Shown here: positions 43,594 through 55,600 of the stretch, in pieces
Layout: the number at the start of each line of letters is the position of its first letter
Position numbering within the stretch: the stretch's first letter is position 1
DNA from: Cololabis saira
Lineage: Eukaryota > Chordata > Actinopteri > Beloniformes > Belonidae
Direction of reading: 5' to 3'
DNA length: 64,000 nt
Assembly: GCF_033807715.1 (NCBI RefSeq)
Contig: NC_084596.1
Span: forward strand, 28,408,879 to 28,472,878
Translations under genes and position numbers: made by a program
Notes under the pieces: generated by a model
Database searches by the model: none
Told to the model about the DNA's origin: nothing
The model's input: only the letters and a program-made list of their open reading frames with translations

Positions 43594-46034
43594 TTAAGCC
43601 AGAACCCCTTTAGCCCTCCAGTCCCGGGACAGAAGTCCCAGCAACTCTTCCTCATCCTCCTCTTCGACACTGTCCTTGGTCTCCATTTGTTCATCCTTTT
43701 TGAGGGAAGGCTTGCTTTTCGCCTCATCCCGTTTGTCTCTCAGTAGTTCGACCCTTTTGTAACATGCAATTTGTTCATCGATTTCATCAATCTGCCGTTC
43801 AAAGCGTCCTTCCTCGTCATCTTCAGCCACGATGGCGTCTGATTTCGTGTTCACAAGTCGTATCTCCTTTTGAAACTCTTCCCACTCCTTGTCCATCTGA
43901 TCCTTGGGTGCGTCGACGTTGCGCACCTTGGCATCTTTAACTGGGTCGTCGAAAAAGCCCTCCGGAAGCACCTCGGCCGTGTTGTCTTTCTTTTCTCCGC
44001 TCTTCTTCTCCTCCACGTCTGTTTTGAGGACGGATCCCGAGTGAGTGATGGGAGGCGCGGACGGGATGGAGCTGTCAAAGAAGTCTGCTGGTAGTCCTGC
44101 AGCTTCAGCTTTCTGAGCAGTAGGATCAGCCTCACCGGTAGGGTTGCCACCTTTCAGAAATAAAAATAAGGGACAACCCGATTTCATCAACACAGGCGCC
44201 ATTAAAAAAAAAGGGACATTGCCCAAACTTCTAAACTGCTTAGAAATCTATTTTATATGGAAAAAACAAAATGCTTTGATTTAAAGTTTAAAGTGCTTTA
44301 ATAGCATTGAACTTGCATGACTGTACAGACAGACAACCATACTAGCAACTGAAATATCCTCCTATGTTATGTATGTCCACATCAGCCAAGATGTAGAATA
44401 TAGCTACAGGTGAAGGTCGGGAAATTAGAATATGGTGTAAGTTCATTTGTTTCAATAATTCAACTTAAAAGGTGAAACTAATACATTACATAGTCTCATT
44501 ACATGCAAAGCAATATATGTTATACCTTTGTTATCATTTTGATGATTTAATTCTTTATTGATTTCGCACTACTCTTAAAACCATGTGCACATCAGTCTGG
44601 GGTAACTTTGTGGAATGGTCTGGATGATGAAATCAAACATAGCACTAACTCTATACAGTTTAAAAACACATACAAGAAAGCAATTCTTGATAAGTATAAA
44701 AATGGGGACCTCTAAAGAAAGTAATTTACTTTACATATGTATTTCTTTGATTATTATTTTGTTCATTGTGGATGGATTATATACGATACAAATATAACTG
44801 TTGGCATTCAAGGCTGTTCGTGGATCATTGTAGAGGTGACTGGGAGATTGGACTCTGGAATTTAGGATATTGTAGGAGACCGGTTCAATTATGATTATAA
44901 TTACTGATATTGCTTATTGGTTGTTTGTGTTGTACTTATTTATTTTTTGTTATTTTGTCTTTTTCCTTTCTTTCTTTTCTTTTAATTGTATTTAATTTTT
45001 ATAGGTTATATATGATATGATATTGTGAGGAAGGGACAGGACTAAATAAGCGTTCTGCTTCCTCCTGTTCCCTCTCGAACACATTGTTTTGCCGTGTTTT
45101 ATTTTTGAATGAGACTGTTAAATTGTTTTGCTTTTTTTTATATTTTGCTGCTTTTAATTTGATTGGGTTTTGTTGTGTTCGAGACAAAGCCAATAAAAAT
45201 TAAAAAAAAAAATAGAAAAAAAAATCATCAAATATTCCTTTTTTTTTAGATTTCTTATTTGGGGTTTTCATAAACTGTGAGCCATAATCACCAAAATTAT
45301 AACAAATAAAGGCTTGAAATATCTCACTTTGAATGTAGTGGGAAATAATATATTTGTTTCAACTTTAGTTGAATTTACTACTAATGAAGTTTTGCAATAT
45401 ATTCAAATTTTTCAAATTCAAACCTTCACCTGTATATTATGATATCAATAAATAAGATCATAATATATGTCCCGTATTGGTTCAATACGGAATGCAACTT
45501 TTAATTCCGTATTTCAAGGGACGGGTGGCAAGCCTACTCACCGGCCTGTTCGTTGTTGTCCTCCTCATCCTCATCATCCTCATCATAGACACCAGCCAGG
45601 AGACTCAGGCCTGCAGACGCAGCTGCAGGAACAGTTGGGTTTTTACTGCTGGGTTTCTCAAAGAAATCTCCCGGGAGTCCCGGCGCAGCGTGGCCTGAAG
45701 GCGACCCTGGTTTCGCCTTTTTACCAGTAGCTTCTTCGTTGTCCGGCGCCCTTCTCTTCACCGTTTGAGTTTGTGGCACAAGTGGTTGAATTTTTCCTTC
45801 CTTGAGATCGGAAACTTTCTCTTTATGCTGTTTTCCGAGGACGTGCGTGGGCCACAGTAGTTCCGACTTCACCTGAACGTTGCACAAGGTGCAACTCAGG
45901 TGGTCGAGACTGTTGTACTTGGCGAAGGGAGACTCAATGCGCTTTTTGTCTGCTGTTTGCCTTTGTTTTGCCCTCATCAATCGACGCAGCTCCTCCTGGT
46001 TCACCACCTTTTTCCCCTTCTTGGAGGTTGCCAT
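43594..46034 (-). CDS. znf830: ZNF830 (CCDC16/OMCG1), split by a transposon-derived intron
   Basis: ZNF830 is a nuclear zinc-finger protein linked to pre-mRNA splicing complexes and cell-cycle control. Segment 1 (46034-45542) encodes [20 protein letters not shown] through a C2H2 finger (C48, C51, H64, H70; [16 protein letters not shown]...H...H) and a KRRAPD basic patch to residue 164. Segment 2 (44150-43594) encodes [34 protein letters not shown], a coiled coil ([20 protein letters not shown]) and the conserved end [14 protein letters not shown] hAT element interrupts the two. Unspliced, the frame ends at TAG after residue 166. Spliced from 45,541 to 44,151 the frame continues, giving 349 residues, close to the human protein, with five extra residues (GGNPT). 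The conserved ATG is at 46,034; an upstream in-frame TTG is not used. Human ZNF830 is, to my knowledge, intronless. Identity is very secure; splicing is inferred. Confidence 0.93.
44407..45432. mobile_element. Tc1/mariner-type MITE nested in the hAT element
   Basis: The ends CAGGTGAAGG and CCTTCACCTG are inverted. They are flanked by TA dinucleotides (44,405-44,406 and 45,433-45,434), the Tc1/mariner target duplication. The arms are a long imperfect palindrome: near the left end GAAATTAGAATATGGTG and near the right CAATATATTCAAATTTTTC; ATTTTGATGATT is matched by AATCATCAAAT. It carries no transposase. It is split by a LINE fragment. Confidence 0.85.
44540..45222 (+). mobile_element. Non-LTR retrotransposon 3' end nested in the MITE
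   Basis: In the plus frame near 44,600-44,715 it reads [20 protein letters not shown] followed by [13 protein letters not shown] and a stop. This matches the LWN.L...I...SI..FK..KK..L block at the extreme C-terminus of L2/CR1/Rex-like reverse transcriptases. A 3' UTR with CCAATAAAAATT and an A-rich tail (45,193-45,222) follows. The 5' end is truncated and its exact boundary is uncertain. Confidence 0.7.
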
Positions 46035-46200
46035 TCTTGACAACAACGCAGCTTTCAGGGCTAGTTTAGTTTGCGCGCAGCCTCACATTGATGACGTAGT
46101 GGTTCGAGCGAGTTGAATAATCTCGCGAGATGTCGACCCGCAAGCGGCGTCATTTAGCGTTGAGAAGCCGAAGATAGCTCTCGATTCGTTAACGCTGGTA
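46035..46200 (-). promoter_or_regulatory. ZNF830 promoter with a TCTCGCGAGA palindrome
   Basis: The region just upstream of the ZNF830 ATG is CpG-rich. A perfect TCTCGCGAGA palindrome lies at 46,121-46,130. This motif is known to bind BANP and to drive CpG-island promoters of essential genes. A CRE-like TGACGTA lies near 46,091. No TATA box is seen. The transcription start is probably within 46,050-46,120, which is an inference. Confidence 0.65.
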
Positions 46201-46426
46201 CGTTACAGCCCAGATTGGTGGATTTTAACTGTTGGAAATAACAACTCTTGGGTTTCCATAATAACAAAGACAAAAGGAATAAATAAAATAATAGAAAGCA
46301 GTTTACTTTTATATGTCTGCATTTGTACTTTTCTGCTGTTACTTTCGATAAAGATTGGTGGGGTTTATTGTTGCTTTGACTCCTCAGCCAAAGGAGGAGT
46401 ATGTGGTTGTATATGGTTTTTATATA

Positions 46427-46427
<1 letters not shown>

Positions 46428-46471
<44 letters not shown>

Positions 46472-46600
46472 GTTTCAATTTATATAGCGCTTTTCACCTG
46501 GAGCGACAGATCTCAGAGCGCTTTACAAGGAAGACTAAAAACAAGACTAAGAAACTAAGACAAAGCCTAGTTACTAAATAAGTCTTTATTTTTAATTGCT
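46428..46600 (-). mobile_element. LINE 3' tail with (TTA)n
   Basis: An (AAT)n run at 46,428-46,471 abuts ATTTATATAGCGCTTTTCAC and CAGAGCGCTTTACAAGGAAG. Read on the minus strand this is a CTTGTAAAGCGCTCTGAG...GCGCTATATAAATT sequence ending in a TTA tandem tail, a very common teleost LINE 3' terminus. A related fragment with TCAAGTCAAGTTATTTATAA occurs at 46,680-46,760. Confidence 0.6.
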
Positions 46601-46939
46601 TCCCAGTAAACACCCAATTTGTGATTTATCAACAAGATAACGCAATCAGGGAAAAAAGAAACAGGAGTACTAGAAAAGACAAGTCAAGTCAAGTCATGTT
46701 ATTTCAAGTCAAGTTATTTATAAAGCACATTTCACATTACAAGCATGGACTCAACATGCTCAAAAATACATAAACAAACAAATAAACAAAATTACAAGTT
46801 TACAATAACAGAAATAGATAACGAGTATGACAAGAGAATAAAACAATAATAACAACCACACGAAAAGACAAAGTTTGACTAAATGTTTTTATAGCCTTCA
46901 TGCAAGAACTAGTGTGTTTGTAATGTATAATAAAATGAT

Positions 46940-47434
46940 GTATATTTTTATTTTATTTTTTTATATTTTATTATTTATTTATTTGCACAATGACAACAGT
47001 AAAGTTTTTTTTATCATACAAGGACAAATAATTTGTGCAGGAGAGGAAAATATACAAAATACAAAATCACCAAAACAAATCAATCAATAGAAAAAGAATA
47101 GAGAGGAAAAGAAAAGGTAAAAGAAACAAAGAAAAATACAATAAACACCCAAACCAAAATATCTATGAAATGGCAATTTCATTTTAGTACGAATAGCCTG
47201 TTAATTTTGTCTATATAAAGATACCCCATTAAGTTGGTCCTAAACATGGGTAAACAAGGATGACACTAACTTAAGAGATCTATCTAAACAGTTCCAGAGT
47301 TGAGGGCCATGAAATTTGATAAAGGATTGGTGACTGGAGGTACGACAAAGAGGTAAATGAAAGTGTAGATTTATATGTAATAATGTAATGTATAATAATA
47401 ATAATAATAATAATATATGTGTGTGGTCAACCAT
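46940..47434 (-). mobile_element. Non-LTR retrotransposon C-terminal fragment
   Basis: The minus strand encodes NLHFHLPLCRTSSHQSFIKF followed by HGPQLWNCLDRSLK. This fits the RT(N/S)...SI.Y.GP.LWN.L block of L2/Rex-type reverse transcriptases, followed by an AT-rich 3' UTR down to about 46,940. It is 5'-truncated. A short (AAT)n run lies at 47,394-47,416. It sits between the divergent ZNF830 and ANKRD13C genes. Confidence 0.65.
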
Positions 47435-47479
47435 GAATTTTTAAATAATTACATAAAAAAAAAACAAAAAAAACAGGTC

Positions 47480-47964
47480 ACTGAGTCGCAAACCAGGACC
47501 GTCGTGTCGGAAGCGAGCTTCAGCTCGTCCCTGGACGGAGGTTTATTGTACTAACGACTTGAATTTTGACGCACGGCTTGAGCCAGTATCACTGTCAAAC
47601 GTGTGTTAGGAAGGAGACAGAAGAGACGACGATGTAGTCGCCGACAACTTGATGTCATTCTTTACTTTCTGTTTGTTTAGTGAGTAAGTCTTCTGTTGTT
47701 TTTTAGTGTTAATTCCAGCCTTGCTCGCCGCGCCCACCATGTCCAGTTTCTTATTCAGAGCTAACGAGCTAACGCGGTCTGAAAGCTAATGTCGATGATG
47801 AGCATCTGAAACCTTTTTTTTTTAAACCCCGAGGAACTAGCTAAGAGATCGGGATTGTTTTACTTTTCCTTTATATGTAGGCTTTTCATATGCTGATTAG
47901 TGCACACATTAACCCGCCACACCTTCACCAGCCTTGAAACCTGCACCGCACGGTGGGAGTCATC
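47480..47964 (+). promoter_or_regulatory. ANKRD13C promoter and 5' leader with upstream frames
   Basis: CpG content rises from about 47,490. The probable leader contains two short upstream frames. One starts at an ATG near 47,652 (MSFFTFCLFSE, stop). The other, at 47,739-47,789, starts in an excellent initiation context (GCCCACCATGT) and encodes 16 residues, beginning MSSFLFRANELT. The true start ATG at 47,965 has the weaker context GTCATCATGA. The transcription start is not visible. Confidence 0.55.
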
Positions 47965-50900
47965 ATGACCGGGGAGAAGATCCGCACCGCTGCGAGGAAG
48001 GACCACAACAAAGCCAACAAGAATGAAGCCATGACGGACATCTACGATGAAACCAACAACGGCACCGGCTTGAAGACTAACAAGGCTTTCCAGAAGTCTC
48101 TGCGAGGCTCGGTGCTGCAGCAGCAGCAACTCAATGCCAACAACATCAACGATAACGATCAGAACAAGAACACCATCATCCTGACCAGCGAGGAGTCCGA
48201 GTTTCCAGTTCACGAGTGCGTGTTCACAGCAGATGTGCGTCGGCTCTCGTCTCTCATCAGGACCCACAGCATCTCTCTGAAAGATGTGCACGGTAAAGGC
48301 TTGTGTTCGCATCACAACATTGTTTTCAAGTGGGAAACAAAAATACCAAATACAACCAATGACTGCACAAGTTGGGTTAACTCTATTTTTTTTCTAATAT
48401 CTTTTTATTTCACAATTCACATTTTCACATGCATGATTTCTATTATACCCACATTCCTACCCTCCCCATAATTACCCTAGGGGAAAAAAAAAACATACAT
48501 TAAGGGAGAACAAAATTAAATAAATATTAAAAAATAAATGAATAAATAAAAAAAATATATATAATGGCAGCAACAGCGATATCAAACTATATATATATCC
48601 ATACATACATACAAACATACATACATATAAGGCACAAGTTCGAAAATAAAGATACTCATTGGTCCCCTTTGGAAAAATTAGCCAGTTTTGAAAATAATGG
48701 GAACCAAAATTCTTGAAAAATATGACCACGGTTATATTTTTCTAAAGTAAATTTTTCCGATGGTAAAAAAACTGAAATTTGATCCAAAAAAAACTTGAAA
48801 GTTGGAGGGGAATCATCTTTCCAAAGTAAAAGTATGCATTTCTTAGCGAAGTATGTAATCATAATTGATATCCTGCTTTTTTTCCGGTCTAACTGAAGAT
48901 CCTGTGTGTCATTTAATAAATACAAATTGGAGCTTAACTCAAAATTAATTGAGATGTTTGAAGTTGATTGTGTGAAGGAATTAATTGATTTCCAGAAACT
49001 TATTAAAAGATCACATTCCCAAAACGTATGTACAAATGTTCCAAAGGCTTCCGTTCTCATCACAACATTGTTTTAAAGTGGAAAACAAATACCAAATACA
49101 ACCAATGACTGCACAAGTTGGGTTAACTCTATTTTTTTTTAACATGTTAAACTGGACAAGAGTTAATGTAATTCTCTCTCTCTCCAGGAAACACACCTCT
49201 ACATCTGGCTATAATGATGGGCCACAAAGGTAAGGCAAAATAAAAATGAGTCCAAATATATACATTCAGGACTGTCTCAGAAAATTAGAATATTGTGATA
49301 AAGTTCTTTATTTTCTGTAATGCAATTAAAAAAACAAAAATGTCATACATTCTGGATTCATTACAAATCAACTGAAATATTGCAAGCCTTTTATTATTTT
49401 AATATTGCTGATTATGGCTTACAGTTTAAGATTAAGATTCCCAGAATATTCTAATTTTTGGAGATACATGTAGGATATTTGAGTTTTCTTAAGCTGTAAG
49501 CCATGATCAGCAATATTAAAATAATAAAAGGCTTGCAATATTTCAGTTGATTTGTAATGAATCCAGAATGTATGACATTTTTGCATTACAGAAAATAAAG
49601 GACTTTATCACAATATTCTAATTTTCTGAGACAACATTGAAAAGAAGGATGATTTCTCTATACCAAAGTAATGAGTGGTAATGCTTACTATGTTGATTTG
49701 GGTATTCATTTAATTGGTGATTTGATTTGATTATTCAAGGATGAAGGAAACATGTAGACTGCACCTTTTTTTTCTTTCTTATTTTTCAAGGAATCTTTGT
49801 TATCCCCATGGAGGCAATTGTTTTACTGGCAGTCTTATCTCTTACTTCTTGCTTTTATTTCATTACTTTAAATAATCCTTTTGAGGGTAAGCAATGAATA
49901 AGCTTTGCGTCAGCCTACACCTTTTTCGGTCTAGATGTTATTTGTATATTGGAAACTTTGTTGTAATGTTTTCTTTGAACGGTGTATTCGTTTCCTTGTT
50001 GTCATTTTTATTTTATTTTTAATTTTGTAAAAGCTATTTTGATGTTTGTCTTATTTTTATTCTTTTTTTGTAATGTCATGACCGAAATAAACTAAACTTA
50101 AACTATATATCTAGTAAATAATTAAATATTTGCTTACAAACATAGCTGTACTGGCCTGGCTTATCAGGCTTCTCAGACTTCTGTCAAGTTAGGTTACTAT
50201 AGTTTAGATATAATACATGAATAGACAAATCCAAAAAGATCAGTGTTCACTCATGAACGCTTGCATTTGTAAATTTAATGGACAGAAAAAAATTCAAATT
50301 TTTCTTCAATGATATTTACAATTTGTACACCACAGAAAAAAAAAACTTGAGTGAAAAGTAAAAAAATCCCTTGTCATCTTTGGTGACATGTTGTATTGAA
50401 CTTAGAAAACATGTCTTTAAACGCTGGATTTTGTTGAATTTTAAGTATATTAAATAGAAATGTCACGTCATTATAAAAAGAGTGCAAGAGATAGATATTT
50501 AATCCCCATTATGTTATAAAATCAAAATGAAAATCTCCAAATTCACTCTAAAATGTATTTGATTCACCCCTGAGGTCCCAGATTCCTTAATTACTGAGTC
50601 ACACCATCTTACTTCACTTTAGTTATTGATGTTAGTTGGGGAAATTTCTGTTAAAATACCAATTTTGTCTGGATATGAAGGTTCACATTGTCAGGTGAGA
50701 CAAAAAGCTTCACCCTTCCAGGTAAAAAAAAAAAAAAGGTTGCATCAAATGGACCATTACCTGTCCAGAGTGAATTTTTCATTTTTCTGTGATGATTTAT
50801 GGTTTTTCTTTTTTCAGAGTGTGCTCTCCTACTCCTTGCTCACAATGCACCTGTAAAGATAAAGAACGCACAGGGATGGAGTCCCCTCGCAGAAGCCATC

Positions 50901-52601
50901 AGCTACGGTGACAGGCAGATGAGTAAGTTATCACACCGCTGCTGAGAATGGCTTTTGTCCCTGAGATTTCCTATTTTCTTTTATGGAAATATCAGTTGCT
51001 TAACTGCTGTCATACTGGCCTGCTCAGCCAGTTGTTTTCCTCTACAATCTAAATAATTAGTCTGATTCCCCTGGATTTAACTTTGTTTTCCTGTTATGAG
51101 CATAGCTGACTTCCCTTCTAGTGGCTGAGAACTTATAATATGGAATATGAATTACAGCTCTTGGATCTTTTATTTTCAATGGGAAAAAAACCTTCAAGAG
51201 TGATAATAATGTCTCTGTTGCTGACGGTTATTATAAAGATACATATCATTTAAAATTAGTAGTCAAAAGAGATAATAATTTGGTGAGGCTACTGGATGAG
51301 TGGTCGGGTATAAAATGCCTTTATTAATGAATTATTCAAATGATAGAATCGGTCGTCTGGTCAGCCCAGCTCAAAAGTTAAAGGTAAGGATTTTTTTCCG
51401 AGTCCCTGTCATCCAGATGGGCTTGAAAGCAGCGAGTGCCACGGCTTATGGTATTAGGAAGTGCTGAGCTTATAGCGTGTTCACTACTCCGCCTAACAGT
51501 ATTGCTGTTTTAGATGTGATATCTAGAGAAATGAAATATTCTGGCATTTGAAAAGTCCCTGCTCACACTTCTGCAATACATGCACAGCCCTTTTCTGGAT
51601 GTGGTTTTGTTTCTGCGCAGGGAAAGATGAAAAGATGAAATTGCAGGGAGAAAGGACTATGAATCCATAATAATAATCAGTTTTCGCAGTTGTGCTAAGC
51701 TCGTGCTCTTAGTTGTTGCCTTTGGCTGGAAAGATGACGTAACTGACCTATCAGCATCTTCTGCTTTACAGGCTTTAAAACCTTTTAGTTTGTGACAAAT
51801 GACCCTGAACCTTTTTGGTATGCATCTCCGCTATCTCCGCCTGTCATGGCAGGCTGGTTGGGGACGGGGACCGAAACCAGCAGCTTTGCTCTGAGAAGGT
51901 CATATCTCTCACAGGGGACAGCAGGGGAGCAGAGAGGGGTGGGGGCTGGGCACATTTAAATCCTCAGCAAGGACGTGGAAAGTCATACACCAATGACACA
52001 GCAGGGTATTTAGATTTTTTTCTCCTTTTTTTTGCACTAGACAGCCTGTAGTACTTATAGTGGAAGTGAGAAACGGTAGATAAGGTTTGCCTACTACGCA
52101 GTGTTTATGTGTGGGGCTTGCAGCTTTTTAAAACCCACTGCAGCCATGTCATTACTCATCACCTCTTGCGTTTCCACCTGTGCACGTTGTGTCAGCAGCT
52201 TGCTCACGGGTAGTATATGCGTGTGCGCAGTGAGGAGCCGCGAGCGCCTCGTCAGCAGTAGCCCTCCTAGTGACAACTGTTCTTAGTTTAGTATTTCCCA
52301 GGGCTGAGAAAACCACGATACACTAAGATCTGCTGACTTCGCTGCGGTCCACCTGCTATCATTAAAGGGTTACTGGTCAGTCTCTCCCTGAGCCGGTGAT
52401 CCAGGCTGTTGCCTGACAGTACAGTAGTATGGTATGTTTTAATTAGCCCAAGCAGATAAGCAGTTCTTCCTCCTGTTTTGTTTATGTAAACACAGCAGAG
52501 CTCTTAACCATCTATCAGTCCTCTGTGAAGAAAATGGCGCCTGTAAATGTTTTCTCCCTCTGTATGATAAGTTATCCAAAAAGACTGATGCATTTTTTAC
52601 A

Positions 52602-52653
<52 letters not shown>

Positions 52654-55600
52654 GATAATGATGTCCACTTAGTGGGCACTTAATGAAACGCATCCTTTCC
52701 AACTAATGTTATCATTTAAAGTGCCATTATTTGATCCTGGCTATAATGTCTATTTGTTAAACTGCAACCGAGGTTAAATTTTACTCTAACTTCTTTTGTT
52801 AACACATTTTCATAACTGCAGTTAAGCAGGCTATCAAAAGTGTTCTATAGGCAATATTTATGGCAGAACAGGTATGGAATTGAAATCAAATTTGACCTTT
52901 AACAGTTTATCACAAGCATACATATTTCTGTCGGCCTCCTTTTGGGACCAAATGCAAGCGTGTGTTTTTGACTCACCTCCACTTACTTATCTTGGCATTT
53001 CAGTCCTGCTGTTACTTGCTACTTATCTGAAATATGCTGGTACACACTGATGATCTGTGTGAGTGTAGGCGTTCAGTGAAGCTGTATTCCTTTATCGAGG
53101 CTTGTGCTAGTACAAATTGGACATGTACTTTAAGACAGTGGATGCAGCTCAGTCAGCTACTGCCCTTTGCTGTTTCATGTATCTGAATCATTGCTGTTCT
53201 TTTTCCTCAGTTACAGCAGTGCTGCGGAAGTTAAAGCAGCAGTCAAGGGAGAGTGTGGAAGATAAGAGGCCGAAATTACTGAAAGCTCTCAGGGAGGTGA
53301 GGATCACGAGCAGGGTCCCTTCCACAGACGCCGCTGTGGCTGCTCATGGGTTACCAGTATCATTCTGCATCATTGAACATTCAGTCTATTCTGTTTGGAA
53401 AACCTCTGCTAGCATCAATTTGCATAAATTACTTCTGGCTGCCCTTGAGGTTGCATATTGTGTTTTTTTTTTTCTGTTGCATATACCAGTAATATCCTTA
53501 AAACACGTGTTTCTGTTTGTTGCAGCTCGGTGACTTTTATCTGGAGTTGCATTGGGATTTTCAGAGCTGGGGTGAGTTTTCCTTTTTATACAAATATATA
53601 GCCCATATATAATATATAATCCTCATTCACGTACATGTAATAGCATGAGATAGTTGGTAAGATTAGATGTAATGCTTTTTTGTTCTCCTCAGACGGGTTG
53701 TTTAAGTGGCTAAAATTGTCATTTTAGATATACGTGTCTATTTTCTGCTGTGACTAACTGTTCAGTTACCACAGATGAGTTTATCCAGCTTGTGTCTGTT
53801 TCAGTGCCTTTGTTGTCCCGAATGCTGCCATCTGACACTTGTAAAATCTACAAGCAGGGCATTAATATCAGGTAAGACGCCGCACAACGAGTATAAAGGC
53901 TGTGCTGTACTTGCTCCTGAGGAAAATAGAATGAGTGTTAAATGCATCAAATAGTTGATATCCAGGCCAAGAACCTCCTTTTAGATCTAAAAGTAGGACG
54001 TAACAAACTTCACAGCCTCTCAATTCTCTGTCCTCTATCTTGATTTAGACTTGACACCACCCTCATAGACTTCAATGATATGAAGTGTCAGCGAGGAGAT
54101 CTGAGCTTCATTTTTAATGGTGATGCTGCACCCGCCCAGTCCTTCGTGGTTCTGGACAACGAGGCAAAAGTTTACCAAAGAATACACCACGAGGTTAGTG
54201 ACTGATTTGACCAGACCCGTGTCGTTCATTTATTCTGTCATCCGTTTGATATGAAAAAAGAAGCCCTAACTTTCTCCCCCCGCCTCCAAGGAGTCAGAGA
54301 TGGAGACTGAGGAAGAAGTGGATATTCTGATGAGCAGCGACGTCTACTCTGCAACTCTGTCAACCAAGTCCATCACTTTCTCTCGTAGTCAGATTGGCTG
54401 GCTCTTCAGGGAGGATAAAACAGTAAGGCTTGTATGAAAGGACACAGTGACGCTACTTTATGCTAAAAATCCTGCATTAAAACCTCTGCATTAATTCAAG
54501 CATCACTTGAAGCCTTTTACTAATAAGAAAGTTGGTCCTTGTCCCGCCCTGATGGGCTCAACAAAGTCAACTGGGACCTTCAGGAAGATATTGGTTAAAC
54601 ATCACATTTTCAATGCAGAATAAAAGGCCTATTGAATGAACATGAACAACCTTGGGCTGTTCTGCTGCTGCTGCAGTCCAGCTGCTGCATGCACTCTCTT
54701 TATGTTGTGATTCCTTTTTAAATGAACATAACGTTCAGAGAAATTCATTGTTGATGTGAGTCAGAAACTAAAGACGAGCGTGTTGATCGGTTGTAGTTTG
54801 ACACCAGTCACTATTAATGACCCAAATTAAAATAAATTCATTATCACAGACAAAATAATAACTTGAGACTATGTACGGTCTATAAGAAAATACATTCTTC
54901 TATTGATGTCTAGTTTTATATTTGGAATTTAACGCTATATATACGTTTTAACATATCTGCAGTACAATTCAGCGAGTGGAAAGCAGTATATATGCTGACG
55001 GCAAGAAGTCTCAAGGACAAACTATTGCCAGCACACACTCACTCACGTGTAGATGCTCCTGCAGCATTCACACGTAGTCGTATTCCAGAGTGGTTATTAG
55101 GTAGCTTCAATGACTATGCTTACATGCAGTCAAAATTCGGGTTATTGCTAATATTCCAGTTACTGAAACATTCAGAATATTCCGTTTACATGCGTGAGCA
55201 AACCGGGTTATCCCTGTATACATGGTAATTAATCATTTGGGATATCCCGATCAAACCAGCGACGCACGGAGAACGTCATGACGCAATTACCGTCATTTCC
55301 GCTTCTTCTTCCTGTATCCAAATTCAAAACAAATGCTGCTTTGTGCAACTTTTCGCTCACCTTCTTGTAAATCTAGCTATCCCGGGTCTTTCTAATGGCC
55401 CTTTTCCACTAGTCCTGCCTCAGCTCGGTTCTACCTGCCACGGCCCCGTCTTGCGCTTTTGCACTAAGGACTGAGACGGGTAGAGCCGCTCCAAGCCGAT
55501 ACATTTTCTGTAACCATTCTGGCGAGGTTCTATCCGGGCTGAGCCGGGACTATTTCTGACGTCATCACCCTCCGCGCCACTGATTGATCGGGGGCGGGGC

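Larger units (their letters stand above)
44139..45536. mobile_element. hAT-type element inserted in the ZNF830 coding sequence
   Basis: Ends TAGGGTTGCCACC and GGTGGCAAGCCTA form a 13-base inverted repeat (12 of 13 matching). A perfect 8-bp target duplication, CTCACCGG, lies at 44,131-44,138 and 45,537-45,544. Together these define a hAT insertion of 1,398 bp. It has no transposase of its own. Much of the interior is secondary insertions: a Tc1-type MITE at 44,407-45,432 and a LINE fragment inside that. The original hAT was therefore about 370 bp. Confidence 0.93.
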